Source: Cristatella mucedo (taxonomy: Eukaryota > Bryozoa > Phylactolaemata > Cristatellidae). From it: 64,000 nt of DNA. The position numbers were made by a program, and so were the translations under genes. Positions 46,636 through 58,044 of the stretch are shown piece after piece (positions within the stretch are counted from its first letter, which is position 1; each line of letters opens with the position of its first letter). The notes below the pieces were generated by a model, which worked only from the letters and a program-made list of their open reading frames with translations, was not told the origin of the DNA and did not search any database. The stretch covers positions 1,299,501 to 1,363,500 of the forward strand of contig WPIO01000017.1 in NCBI GenBank assembly GCA_009760855.2, read 5' to 3'.

Positions 46636-47499
46636 TAGCAGCGAGCAGCGAAGCTAGTGACAGATTCAAAATATTACATTGTCTGCACAGAGCGTGGCTG
46701 AATTCTCAGTCGGCGAAGAAAAATTATATGCGTACACGTAGTGCGGTTAAATGGCAATCAGGCCGACGTTCAAAGAATAGCAATAATAATGGATATATCG
46801 CAACGCTTTTATGTGGAGGGCACTGTGCAAACGATAGCAAGATGCTGCGAACGTAAGACTTCAATATAGCTGCCATCCGTCACGAATTATTGGCAGAGGC
46901 ATTCTAGTAGAGCTTCTCCACCTTCTTCTACCTCAGCCCGCGTGCCGGCCCCTCCCCACCCTCGCCCTTGACCCTCCGTCCAGTATAATTAGCGAATTCT
47001 TCCCGGGCGTCCACCGCCGCCTCTTCCTCCGCACCACCAGCCGCCGATCCGATTTAACAATCACTTGTAATACTTTTCCAGGTCATACCCACAGTCATCA
47101 TTTGAGGGTGAACATTTTACTTTCTATCTTTAACTATTATTATGTCATATTTGTTGTCGTTTGAAGCTCCACAGTTCGTTGTTGATAGATGAAAGGACAC
47201 AGGCCTTCAAGGCGTGTGACGCTTGCCAGTTATGAACGTCATTTATAATTGTCAATGATTTCTAAAGTAACTTCTCGCTAATTATAGCTGCGTAGATTGT
47301 TTACTAAACTTCAAAGGTCAGTCTTTGTTAATATTGAAAAGGCGGCGCGCTTATGGCATTGCCAAGTTACGGTTAATTTTCTCAATATTCCTGGTTCCTG
47401 AATTGTAATAGCTAAGAATACGATAATCTACAAACGAGGCGAAATAAAAGCGGAAGCCGTGCAATCGAGGCTTCCGGGCAGCGCTCCTTGAGCACTGCC

Positions 47500-48150
47500 T
47501 GGGCATTTGAGCCGATTTGAGCTCTAGCGCTCTGAGCTGTCGGTGCGCGTCGTCGCCTCTAACATCAAATTGCAAAAGTGTGTAGGTGCAGAGGCTTCCA
47601 CGTCTGGACAGAACTAGGGGACAAATACAGCGCTCGCAGCTGCAAGGTGCTGGTCTCAGCCGACGCCCGTCGAATACCGGAGAAGAAGCGCTGAGCCTTG
47701 GATCACTACCTAGTGACTTGTATGTGCAGCGTAAGTGCTCGTGGGCGCGCGACGGCGCGCGATGGCGGCGCGACGAAGAACATAGCCCCGCAACAAGCGA
47801 GTCGTTGCGTTGACGACGACGGCTGTATTGTATCGTATACAGGCGACGCAAGCGCGCGAGCGTACATACTGATATAGTTGCCGTCGTGCATGCTGCTCCG
47901 GAGCACCTCGGAATAAGAGAGAAGAGAGTGGAAAGCCTGCGAACAGGCTGACGTGCAAGCAGCAGAAAGTGAATCGGGCGGTAAGGAACACGTCACGTGC
48001 CGTCAAGGAGCGCGCCCGTTGGGCGGAACGAACGTCGGCCGGGGGGGGCGGACGACGTGATGGCGATGACACGCCCACAGCAGCACCAACGCACGCAGGT
48101 GTGCCGACGGCGGTAAGCGGAACGTGGTTGCTGGCGCCGTTATTTTCTTG
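47500..48150. promoter_or_regulatory. CpG-rich region, candidate promoter or 5' exon
   Basis: G/C- and CpG-rich block with several overlapping Arg/Ser-rich frames on both strands (the longest, 166 codons, minus 47351-47851, matches nothing). A donor-like GCG|GTAAGC occurs near 48112 on the plus strand. Composition-based inference only. Confidence 0.3.
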
Positions 48151-48159
48151 TATCGGCCG

Positions 48160-51026
48160 AGACTAGGAAAACTAAGTAAGTTGTGCTTGGTGCCTAGTTC
48201 TTTTTGAAAATGGAAGCCGCCGCACCCCATCTGTAACAACATGCCAGTGTGTGCAGCTGTAATGTATTAAGGCATGTTCGATCTAATTACTGTACCCGTG
48301 GGTGGGCTCTTGTCGCACTCCTGCTTGCGTCTGATGGCGTGCGTCTTTGGTGCACTTGAGTTAGCCACAAAAATAATAAAATAAAAAATAAAAAATAGCC
48401 ACAATCGCTGATCGAAATGGGATTCGTTTACTTCGGTACCGGGCGTCGCCTATGAACTTACTTTAGTCCTTACGAGGTACGAGTTCAGTGGAAAGACATC
48501 CGGTTCGCGAACTACATGTGCGCGCCATACGCACACTACAGTCTCAACAACTGCATCCTTAGCAGCAGCAGCGATAGCAGATCCGAAGCTTTACTTGAAG
48601 ACGGGAATTTTCTTTAAACACTTTGACACGAACCTTTTCATTATAACGAGGCTCGCGTCCTGGGTCATTGAGAGCAGACTGCTCAATGGCTCGTTAGAAG
48701 GCGAACGCAGTTCTAGAGTGAATATTTGGAGTCAGTACTCTTGCGCTCTGGCACGAGCAACCGCACAATAAAGAGCTACTGATACAAATGTTCTTCCTAA
48801 TCTCGCTGGGTTCTGCGCGATTGACGAGATTTCGAAGCTTTTGTCGGCCGCTTTGCAGCAGGTGCGGCCTGAGCAGCACATGACTCTTACACACCGAGAA
48901 ACTTTGGGAAAAGTGCACAAAACTGCGATGCGAAATTTTACGAGCAGCATGTGAGCACAATTTTATATAAATTTCCTTGCCCGTGTGTGGAAGTAGTGGT
49001 GTAAATTCACTCATAAGAACTTCTGCGCGCTATGATATTCTTCTGTTAAAGAGGGCATTTGAGTCTTTTTCCAATGTTATAGACGGGCTCAACGAGTTAT
49101 CGTAATCCACCGCAAACCACTCTAATTAAGCGAAAATAAAATCGACCGGAAATCGGCAGCGAGAAGCTCAAATATTTTGAGTAAATGTTGTAGTAAATGC
49201 TGATTGTAATGCACTCATTTCAAATTGTATGCCATTGTACTCGCGCATTATCGTGCAAATGGTTTGCAAAGTCGCTTGCCACTACCACGATCCATTGAAA
49301 TCTGCTGCTATTCACTCGAATACACCGCGAACCCATCAGAAGTCGGCCGCGCGAAGCTCAAGTTTGGATTGTGCACTGAACCGCACGCTCGTTCAAGCGA
49401 ACTCACGTAATTATGCACCATTGCACGGGCACCTGTCTGTCCGATCGGTTTGCCTTCAGTCGCGAAAGTTGATGGGCATACTACTGTTCACTATTTTAGC
49501 GAGCGTACCTTGTTCACACTTGGATGCTCCCAGAATTCGGGCGAATACTTCGCACGTCTTTCTGCAGATAGGTCACCAAGCTTGTTCCTGGCGCTAGACA
49601 TATCTATGCTGCCTATTATTGTCTTTATCATGTGAGGAATAGTTTTCACAGAAATGATGGCGAATGTATTGCGATCTGCAATACACGAGGTGCAATTTTA
49701 GCCGAACTAAGCTAGAACACAAGCGCAGAGCGTCGAGGATTTCAACATTATACGTTGGTGAACTCTCTCACTGCAACTGTTTTGATTTACATAAACTTCG
49801 ATCTACTAAGACCATTAACAAGCTAACCGGACTATCGATTGAGAATTCGTGTAAGCTGTAACTCTCGTCAGTATATGTATGATTTAGTTATTCATTTGAA
49901 ATGATTATCTAAGCAGTGTCCGTTCTGCATGTTAGCCCTTGGTAAAAGTGTTCATCCAAGAAGATGTGTGAGTATCTTTTTAAGTTCACAAACAAACTGA
50001 TGCTAGCTTATGCAAGCATCTGTATCAACGACACCTAGCTTTTCTTTGGGGCCTGAGCCGCCGCTTGTGTCTTTTTTTTAATCAACAGTTTAAACATTCA
50101 GCGCAGCCAGGTGACCTACTGGTGTGGACACTAACTTATCGCTTTTGTGCGCTACATAGTGCAGGACTTGTGGAATGAATGAATCAAAGCTAGCCTTGCC
50201 ATTATCATTACATGTACTTAAACTATCGTGAGGCAATCCGATTGGCAAAAATTAATTCCGAAATAAAAGATGAGATCAACGCAGGCACAAGTCCGTAGAA
50301 TAAGTACGCCTGTACCACGAAAGAAATTCATATAAGAGATCAGGGGCTCCTCACAATTCTAGGTTGATTGAGAAAGAATCCTGCCGGCATGGCTTTCATC
50401 GCAATCCGCTAGAATTCGATTGGAAAAAATCATACGTTTTATGTCAGTGCCGCTCAAAAAGCTTTAAATCTCAGGTCATCAAAACCTTAACCTTAGCTCG
50501 GCGATGTTAGATGCAGCAAATCAGCTATTGAGCCACTGTTCACACCAAGCAAATGAAGTGTAAGAAATGGCTAACGTCGGCATTTTAAGTCATACTCTTA
50601 TGCATAACTTATTACTGTAAATTAAAATTGCGTCAGAAATATTTTCGTAGAGATTTTCAACTGAAAAGCAGAGGTGCAGCAGTAATATTCAAAATATCAG
50701 GATACGACATACTAATCGAAGCCAAATAAAGCTTGCTCTAAGCGAGTACATTAGAATAATTAACCGTCAAGCCGCTAATCCTCAAATGATGCGATAGGCG
50801 CTGCTGTTACCCTTAGAGTGTGCGACTAGTCTAAAACCTAATGCTCTCTTAAAGACCTTTGTAGCAAACGATGTAAAGGACCGAGGTTAGGGTAGAGTCG
50901 CTACAGTCGTTGGCTGAGAAACTCACTCAACAAAGTGGGTTACGACTTTCGTCATAAATGCAACCTCCCTATTGGCGTCACTAAATCAAACTCGTCATCT
51001 GCCGTGGATGGTCAGCATACGAAAGT
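48160..51026. other. Region downstream of innexin 2, unannotated
   Basis: Should include the innexin 2 3' UTR next to 51026. Overlapping frames around 48694-49014 and 49225-49597 are up to 122 codons with no domain. An A-rich (AAAAAT)n-like stretch lies at 48367-48398. No transposon recognised. Confidence 0.4.
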
Positions 51027-52278
51027 TCAAACTTCTTTGGAAAACACGCTCTCCATTGGACTTTCGTCAATCTTGGCATCGCCTGCAATCTCCTCCTCCT
51101 CGCGATCTTTCGCGCGACGCGTTCTATAAATGTCCCACAGCGCCGTCGCGACCTCAGACACAACGACGTCGTTCGTATTCTTGGACAGCAGGTGCAGAGC
51201 GAACACGCCGTCCTGCTGAAGATAGTCTGCCACGAAGTGCCGCAGCAGCTCTTTATCGACCACTTTGCCGCGAATCGTCTCCGATATCTTGATGAACTTT
51301 TTCACGTACGACAAGCGGCTGTTCGCGAACAGACTGGCGAGCCACTGAATCAGACCGACGGTGCTGGCCGCAGACACGAGCACCAGCCAGAACCAGATGA
51401 ACGTGTACACCTTCTCGTTGAACAGATTGATGGGCAGCACGCACTGCACCGTGTAAGGCTGGATGTTGCTGAACTGTCTGATGGTGAAGTCGCACATGGT
51501 GACTCGCGGGAAGATCTTGCTCGTCCAGCTGCCGCCGTCGTTGCCCGACCACACTGCTCTCACCACCTGGTAGCCGTACAGCTGAAACTTGGCGCCCAGC
51601 AGCGAGCTGAGAAGCCACAGCTGGCCGACGGCGTTGCCTATGTACAGCACCTTGGTGAACAGATACAAAGCGACGGCGTAGTTGCCGTAGCCGCGGCCGA
51701 AGGCCACGCAGCAGCAGCACTGGTGAGCCACGCGCTTCAGAGCGGTCGAGCACCTGTCGGTCTTGAAGTACTTTTGGAAGAGCAGCGATCGGTCGATGTG
51801 GCGCGCCACGCACTTGACGGTGCGGTCTCTCACCTCGGGGTTGACATTGTCGGCCGCGCTCACCAGCTCCACGAGGCGATTGACGTCGAGCCCACTTCGG
51901 CCGCCGTACAGACGCCACACGACGTGCGGGACGAGGAAGAGGAAGGCCTGCAGCAGCAGGATCATGGGAATCCACTGGTAGTAGGTCAGCACGTGCTCGC
52001 GAGGCTCGCTCAGCGTCAGCGGCGCCCGGCTCTCGGGCAAGTAGTAAGTGTTGGAGATCCAGCAGATCTGGTGCGCATAGTCGATCATGACTCCGGAGAA
52101 CGAGCCCGGGCACCAGCAGACGATCGGATCGCCGACGTACTGCTTGGTGCTCACCAGCACGGCATAGATTGCCAGCAGCACCACCGAGTACTTGTGATTA
52201 AGTCGATCGTAGAAGTCGTCGTCCCAACGGGCGCCGAACGCTCCCACCCGTGCTATGGCGTCTAGAAATGTCGACACC
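51027..52278 (-). CDS. Innexin 2, main coding exon (gap-junction channel subunit)
   Basis: Second innexin, closely related to the one about 19.4 kb downstream (by eye around 70% identical, not computed). The exon is 1252 nt, the same length as in the paralogue. Residues numbered from VSTFLDAIARVGAFG: TM1 about 30-46; loop-1 Cys54 and Cys72 plus the extra Cys56 (CWC); YYQWIP at 99-104; TM2 about 104-122; a CCCC run at 187-190; TM3 about 201-226; loop-2 Cys262 and Cys279 in FPRVTMCDF and TVQCVLPINLFNE; TM4 about 290-312; acidic tail (DREEEEIAGD), unlike the basic tail of innexin 1. The exon starts at a CTTTCTCAG acceptor at 52279-52287. The frame's first codon is GTG and no ATG occurs before residue 64, so a 5' exon is missing. 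Stop is TGA at 51027-51029. Third codon positions are strongly G/C-biased, more than in innexin 1, which leaves long antisense frames open. Confidence 0.95.
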
Positions 52279-53130
52279 CTGAGAAAGCAGATGAGGACGC
52301 AAATGTACAGGCATCTCGCGAAGTGGCCTCGGACGACACCATACGAGCGGAGCGGTCTTCAAGTCCGGCATGCAAGCGCTCCACTCATCAGACTCGGAAA
52401 CGGTTTTCGCCAAGCGACACGATGCTCTGTAACTTACGACATGTAATGTCTGGTCTAGTTGACAGCCAGCTAAGAGGGGAAAGAGCTTCGCTTGCGCCAG
52501 CGGCAGTCATGTGACACTGTACGCTCAGCTGACAGCTCGCCGTGCTGCCATTGTACGCTCAGTTGGCTTAGTGAGGACCGCTAGCTCAGTACTCATTAGA
52601 AGTGCATCTCGGCGGAGCCCGCGAGTGAAGCGAAAAGGATAGCCTGGCGAGGAGAGCCAGGCGACCACAAAGGGCAGCATTCGGCTCGCTTGGCCCTCGA
52701 AGCGATCGATTGCGGCTGCGGCAGAGCTTCTGAAAAAAGTTGTCGCTGCATCTGCTCCGCACGTCGAAGAGACTCCGGCTCAACAAACAACGAGGGCAAT
52801 CGTTTGGCAATACGACGTCGAATGATTCGGTCGTAGTTACAGTGTTTTGCGATGCTGACCACAACAACAGTTGCGGCTTGCATCTCACCGTCGGCTGAGC
52901 GACTGACTCAGCAGCAGTGCGGCGGCGGCGGCGGCGTGCCTTCGCCCGCTCAGCTAGCCAGCCGGACGCAGCGGCTGAAGCAGCGACAGCTCGCGCGCGG
53001 AGCTCACGCGGCCGCGCTGTAAAGGTCGCCGCCGCGTTGGAAGGGAAATTCCCCATTGATTCTCTTTCCGTGGCTGAGCAGCAATTCCTAGCGACACGTA
53101 GGCGATAGTCAGTCTGTCATTGATAGCACC
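52279..53130. promoter_or_regulatory. Upstream region of innexin 2, GC-rich
   Basis: Starts with the innexin 2 splice acceptor (minus strand CTTTCTCAG). It contains a GC-rich, CpG-rich block (52590-53060) with CGG repeats near 52920. Given its position, it may hold the missing 5' exon and promoter of innexin 2. I could not pick a definite ATG and donor pair. Confidence 0.4.
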
Positions 53131-53133
53131 GTA

Positions 53134-53335
53134 AGTAACAATGATAATAATAATAATAATAACGATAATTCACTTGATAAAGCGCCCTGAGAGAACTTAA
53201 TCTCTCTCTAGGCGATTTACATTTGCTGCAAAGGGAAGTGCAATTGAATGGTGAGTAAAATCATGCTTGATAAACAAACAAAAATGAATAATATGGTTAG
53301 GGGTGACATGCACAGGGTCAGCATAAGCCAACAGC
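53134..53335 (-). mobile_element. LINE-B 3' tail
   Basis: AATAATAATAATAATAACG, CTTGATAAAGCGCCC, TCTCTAGGCGATTTAC, TTTGCTGCAAAGGGAAG and CATGCTTGATAAACAAAC through to GTTAGGGGTGACATGC. A clean minus-strand 3' UTR copy. Confidence 0.88.
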
Positions 53336-53339
53336 AATC

Positions 53340-54538
53340 AAAGTTAGAATTGAAGTGAGTGAGCGACCGCTTTGAATAAAAAAAAAATTTTAAAAGAATT
53401 GTGTGACCCTACTAAAGGCCAAGCCTGCTGAGCCCTCTACTGGCTTAACGTCGCCCTGAATAGTCTGTAGTTAGACTGGCAACGCTGCCTTCATAACTAA
53501 AAATCTGTCGCGATGTGACATACTGGATGTCAAATTTGCATCGCCGGGAAAATGAATTTCCGGAAATTGTGTAGAACAAGCCAACTCAGTATAGCTTCAC
53601 AGCAAAGTATTTGCCCTCTGAAGTAGATACCGTCCGACCTTTAATTCTTGCCGGCATAGCCGGAAGTGGTACATAAATTAATCACAAATCTCTATATGCA
53701 TAGGTGATCTGAAGAGATTGATCTAAACTTTTTTGAATCGCTGGTACAAGAATAAAAGAAATTGCTGACGGGTAAGGGGAGCATATTCGCGTGCAAGTAT
53801 TTTAGCACGGGTGCTTGCTTTCGCATGCATCCGTGCTTGCAGCGATACTGTACGGTGTACTGAGTCTGATCGCGGACCGTTACCGGATATTATGGGCGTA
53901 CTAGTAATACATGCAGTGCACACGTCTTATCCATTCTAAGACTTCTCGGCCAGACTCATACCATTTTCTTTGACGATCAAAATAATTTTGCTTGTGCAGC
54001 AGATATTTTGTTCTACGCTCAAAGTCGGAATAAGATTTAGAATACCCATTCACTTGGAAAATATAAGTCTTTCATTATTCCCCGTGGCAACGTCGCATAA
54101 ACCCAAAAATAACTCCAATTTTAGGTTTCTTCATTGCAGTTTACAAAAACATGTTATTGGGCTCTGGAAGTTACATTTAAGACTTACTAATTGTAGCAGT
54201 CGCCCGAAAAAGAGTACGAGACACGCTTAGCTAAAACGCAGGAGAGTCTAACTAGGGAAGAGACTCTTTAAACATGCCTGGTTGTCAGCTGTTACAAAAG
54301 ACGCCCAGCAGGGCTCGCTAATCTTTAGTTCCCGCGGGCGCATGGCTTGCAATAATGGCCAGCTAACGCAAAAAAGAGGCGTCGATGAACAGTGAATAGT
54401 CCTTTCTGTTGTACCTGAAAATCAGTTAGACTAGCATTGGACTATACTATACTTGTAAGAGGATTTCAGTCGTGATAAATCATTACGTGCAAACCGCTAT
54501 CACATAGCGCACGACGGTTATCAAGACTAAACAAAAAC
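53340..54538. other. Unannotated interval
   Basis: Short frames only; no repeat or domain recognised. Confidence 0.4.
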
Positions 54539-54546
54539 TCTAGCGC

Positions 54547-54830
54547 CAGTGGTGGAGTCGGATTTTTATCCAGGGGGTAAGACCAGCAAAATGTTTACTT
54601 AGGAATAAGACCCGCAAGATTTTCCAGTAAGCGGGCCTGATCCGCAATTAATGAAAAATTACAGCCTAAAATCATAATGTTTATTCGACATGAACTCGGC
54701 GGCTGCTCGTTGAGATTAATGAAAGCATAATTTCTTCGTCGGCGACGGTTGCTTGGTGTACGAAAAGGGGTTGGTCGAGCTCGCTTTCAGCTGAAAGGGT
54801 AAGTGCCCTCTGCCCCCGACTTCGCCATTG
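54547..54830. mobile_element. Non-autonomous hAT-type MITE, copy 2
   Basis: Terminal sequences CAGTGGTGGAGTC and GACTTCGCCATTG form an imperfect inverted repeat. Flanked by perfect 8-bp target duplications TCTAGCGC (54539-54546 and 54831-54838). Interior blocks GACCAGCAA, CAATTAATGA, AAAATCATAATG and GACATGAACTC align with copy 1 at 7724-8035, so this is a family, not a chance repeat. No coding capacity. Confidence 0.9.
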
Positions 54831-54864
54831 TCTAGCGCCGAATACCCCACTTCTCGCCGCCTCG

Positions 54865-54912
54865 TAGTCCTCTCACTTGCTAGTCCTCTCACTTCATAGT
54901 CCTCTCACTTGC
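54865..54912. repeat. 16-bp unit tandemly triplicated
   Basis: TAGTCCTCTCACTTGC three times, the middle copy ending CA instead of GC. Just outside the MITE. Confidence 0.9.
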
Positions 54913-55696
54913 CACCTCGTAGTCATTCACTCACCAACGGTAAACGTGAATCTGCGTGACCGAACCCCAACCCGGTAGTACTTTTCAGCTCGAATGAGCT
55001 GACAAGCCTCCTCCGGCAGCCCAGCAACCTCGGTAGTCTGACAGCGTGTGAAGAAAAAGCGGAAGCAGTTAGATGTGAACTTTAGAGCTCGGTGCTTCCT
55101 GGATGAATGGTGAAAACTATCCTCGCCACATTGGGGCTCTGAACGCTGGGGGCTGCGGCTCTGCTACTCGAGCATGCCTTATAAGAGCGCTGACGTTGCA
55201 CGGTGCTGGAGCGCGAGCGGCAGCCTCCAGAGAAAGCCGACGGTCAAACTCAAGGTCACAAGTGTCGCTCGCGAATACTCATCGGCGCCTCGGCACTTAC
55301 TTTTGCCATTGGCTCTCGACCGGGCGTCGTGCGCTCGCCGCATGGGACCAGCTCAGCGGTGAACATTGATTGTGATTAAGTAACTTTAAGTCAATGCCTG
55401 ACTAGAGAAGTTCGCTTATGTAGCTCGCGGCAATAGCCTAAGTCTTTACAGGGTCACACCCACAGTCCGGAATGGCTGCGGCAAAGCACAAGCATTCTCT
55501 GTGACCCAAGACCGAATCCGCGGATAGCAAACTCAGAAAACGCGTCCTGGTGGCGAAAGTGGAAGGTGTCATGCCCCGTGGTTATTTAAATTGATCAACG
55601 CCTACATCCGGTCGGGAGTTTGGGTACGCGCATCTGATCTACAAAGTTCGGCGCGCTACGATAGTTAAGTAAGTTAGATAAGTACAAAATAGTTAA
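54913..55696. other. Unannotated interval
   Basis: An 88-codon plus-strand frame (55103-55369) with no recognisable domain; nothing else. Confidence 0.4.
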
Positions 55697-55704
55697 CTGT
55701 ATAT

Positions 55705-55892
55705 CAATGGTTCTCAACCGGGCCTAATGCCGTGACCCTTTAGTACAGTTCTCCATGTTCTGGCCACCCCCAACCATAAAATTATTGTGTGCAAAATGTG
55801 GCAATGCGTGTTTTCTGATGGTCTTAGGCGACTCCCGCGATGGGGTCGATCGACCCTCAAAGTGGTCGCGACCCACAGGTTGAGAACCGCTG
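55705..55892. mobile_element. SPIN-like non-autonomous hAT element
   Basis: 188 bp with ends CAATGGTTCTCAACC and GGTTGAGAACCGCTG (inverted, 13 of 15 matching). Flanked by 8-bp duplications CTGTATAT (55697-55704) and CTGTACAT (55893-55900). Interior segments CTAATGCCGTGACCCTTTAG, CCCCCAACCATAAAATTATT, GATGGTCTTAGGCGAC and GGTCGCGACCCACAGGTTGA agree with what I remember of the SPIN family's non-autonomous consensus. No transposase encoded; it would depend on a hAT transposase in trans. Identification of the family is from memory; the hAT structure is directly visible. Confidence 0.87.
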
Positions 55893-55900
55893 CTGTACAT

Positions 55901-58040
55901 GAACTTGAAGGCACACGTTTTTTATACTTATCGGTGTTGTTCAGAGCCTGGAACCTGAGCGTTGAGACTACCGTGAACCATTAATTTTGGGTCCTGTGTA
56001 CCCCGATAGCCTACTACGTTGGTGGAAGTCAATCTAGAAGAACAGCGGACCCAATAATACACTCTTTCGCATTCTCCGGGCCAGGGTAGGCCAGGATGGT
56101 CAGGAGTTGTCTCGCGGCTTTATTTGTACGTTAAAATACCTAAAAATATATCTATATTAATTGTCTATATCTATATTAACGTACGTTAATCTGCAGTGTT
56201 GACGACTCGATCTTTCGCTGTGCGCGACTGCCCGCACAAACTCAACAATTAATAAAATGGTTCTGGATCGACCCGCGCCGAATGCGTTACAGATGATCCA
56301 AAAAACGCAAAAGTTCATACTAAGAAACGTATCTCTTCGGAAGCGAAAGAGTAACTCAACGAGGTTGATTTATGTCAAATAACCTCTCCATAAAATAGTG
56401 AGCTATTACCGTTCGCCCTTCTTTGAATGAGCACACGAAGCCAATCTTGTATAGCTGACTTTTCAAGGTCGGATAATGAGAAAACGGCGAGTACGCATCT
56501 ATGTATGAATGTCCTAATTCATTTCACTGCATTTTTTCTGAAGCCGAGCTGCTTAGTCTGCACTTCCTACTAGCTGCAAGGGACTTTGTGCATGGAAAAT
56601 GACCGGTCATCGTATACGTGAGCCCACCTTAGGCAGAACTCTCGAGTGGGGCTCATTCATTTTCAGACATTCAGTCGCAGTAGAACTCTTTTTAGCTTTT
56701 ACTTGTATCGTTTCATAAGCGAACACTTTATTAAAATGCGATATTTCAGCTTCTCTTTCGTGCATTGGAGAAAGTTCTAGACTTCTTATAGCTACACCGG
56801 TATGCCAACCGAGTAGAATCTACGTTTTTCTGGCTACAGGCAGAACACATTGGCGAGCAGTTGGAAAGTCCGATGTTAGGCTGCTGAGGAAGACGTACTT
56901 AGTATATGCATTGACAGTAACTAAGCCAATGAGAGTGCACGCTCAGGTTAGATCCATATTGCGTACTAGGTACCGAGAGATTTCATGTCTTGCGCAAGAA
57001 AACATAGGTAAACTCTGACGGGAGTACTATTCTTGGAAACCAAGCCATGCTTCATAATTTTAGTAAAGATCGCCATCATGTCTGCCGTCTTACCACTTTT
57101 ACCTGCGAGCATCTTCTTCCTAGCAAGAGGAATTCTCTTGCACCTAATTCATATTGAACCTGCCCTCTGAAGACCATTGATTTTTTATGTTGCATGTTAA
57201 AAATGTTAAAAGTGTACAGTACAAGTTCACAGTGAAAGAGAAGATGAAGAAGACGACTGTGCTGGCTAAGCTCCATTGGTGCCCACGAATTTCGATGAGA
57301 TCGATCGAGCGACCGGTGACGTTACGAGCTGCATGTAACGAGAGTCGCCGAAGCAAGTGAGCCTTAAAAAAATTACGAAGAAAGGGAATGCGCGCTGATG
57401 CAGAGCAATGTCTAGGTATGACAAACTTAAACCGTATGAGCGGATGCGGTTGCTTCTAGAAATAACTGCCATACGTCGGGTCTTTCGCCGTCGTTGGGTA
57501 CGACATCTATTTAATTCTGTAAATTGAAAGCCTTGAACAATTGCGTCGCTTTGAGAAGCGGATGTTTCCTAGTTTTCCAAGATTCGTCTAAAATGTCAGT
57601 CAACCATGTTCACCATTAGCAATTTGAGAAAGCGTGAAGAATCTATGATAATAATCGTGTTCTACATTATGGAGTGCAGACTAGCAGGGGACGCGTGTAC
57701 TTGCAAATGCCCTCCACGCTCCAACTTTAGAACAACGGCTAGACGCTGACCTACAGGGATACACTCGTTGGTCACTGTGCTAGATCAATTTCAGACCTTA
57801 AACTTTGTGATCCTTTTAGACAAAGGTAGACCATTTTCTTTCCTTTTCTTCCATCTTCGTGATATTTGGTAATTCTTTCTCTCATCTGTGCAACTGAAAT
57901 CGACTGATGATGTCCTCAATGGCCGGCCAGGAAGTCAGTAGGCATGCCCCGGTTTCCCATCGTGATCGACCTAACAGCACAGAATTGAGATGCAAGTAGC
58001 ACATACTAACCGCTAAAAAATCCTACTGAAGTAAAATCGC
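55901..58040. other. Unannotated interval
   Basis: About 2.1 kb, AT-rich, short frames only (66-70 codons at 57076-57472, minus). No repeat recognised. Confidence 0.4.
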
Positions 58041-58044
58041 ACTA

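Noticed and set aside
47351-47851. 166-codon minus-strand frame
   Set aside because: Arg/Ser-rich frame in a GC-rich block with no motif; several overlapping frames are equally open.
51192-52265. 357-codon plus-strand open frame opposite innexin 2 (and a 286-codon frame at 51253-52113 minus)
   Set aside because: Shadows of a G/C-biased third-position innexin gene. They show no domain, have His/Arg/Ala-rich composition, and the innexin frame carries all family motifs.
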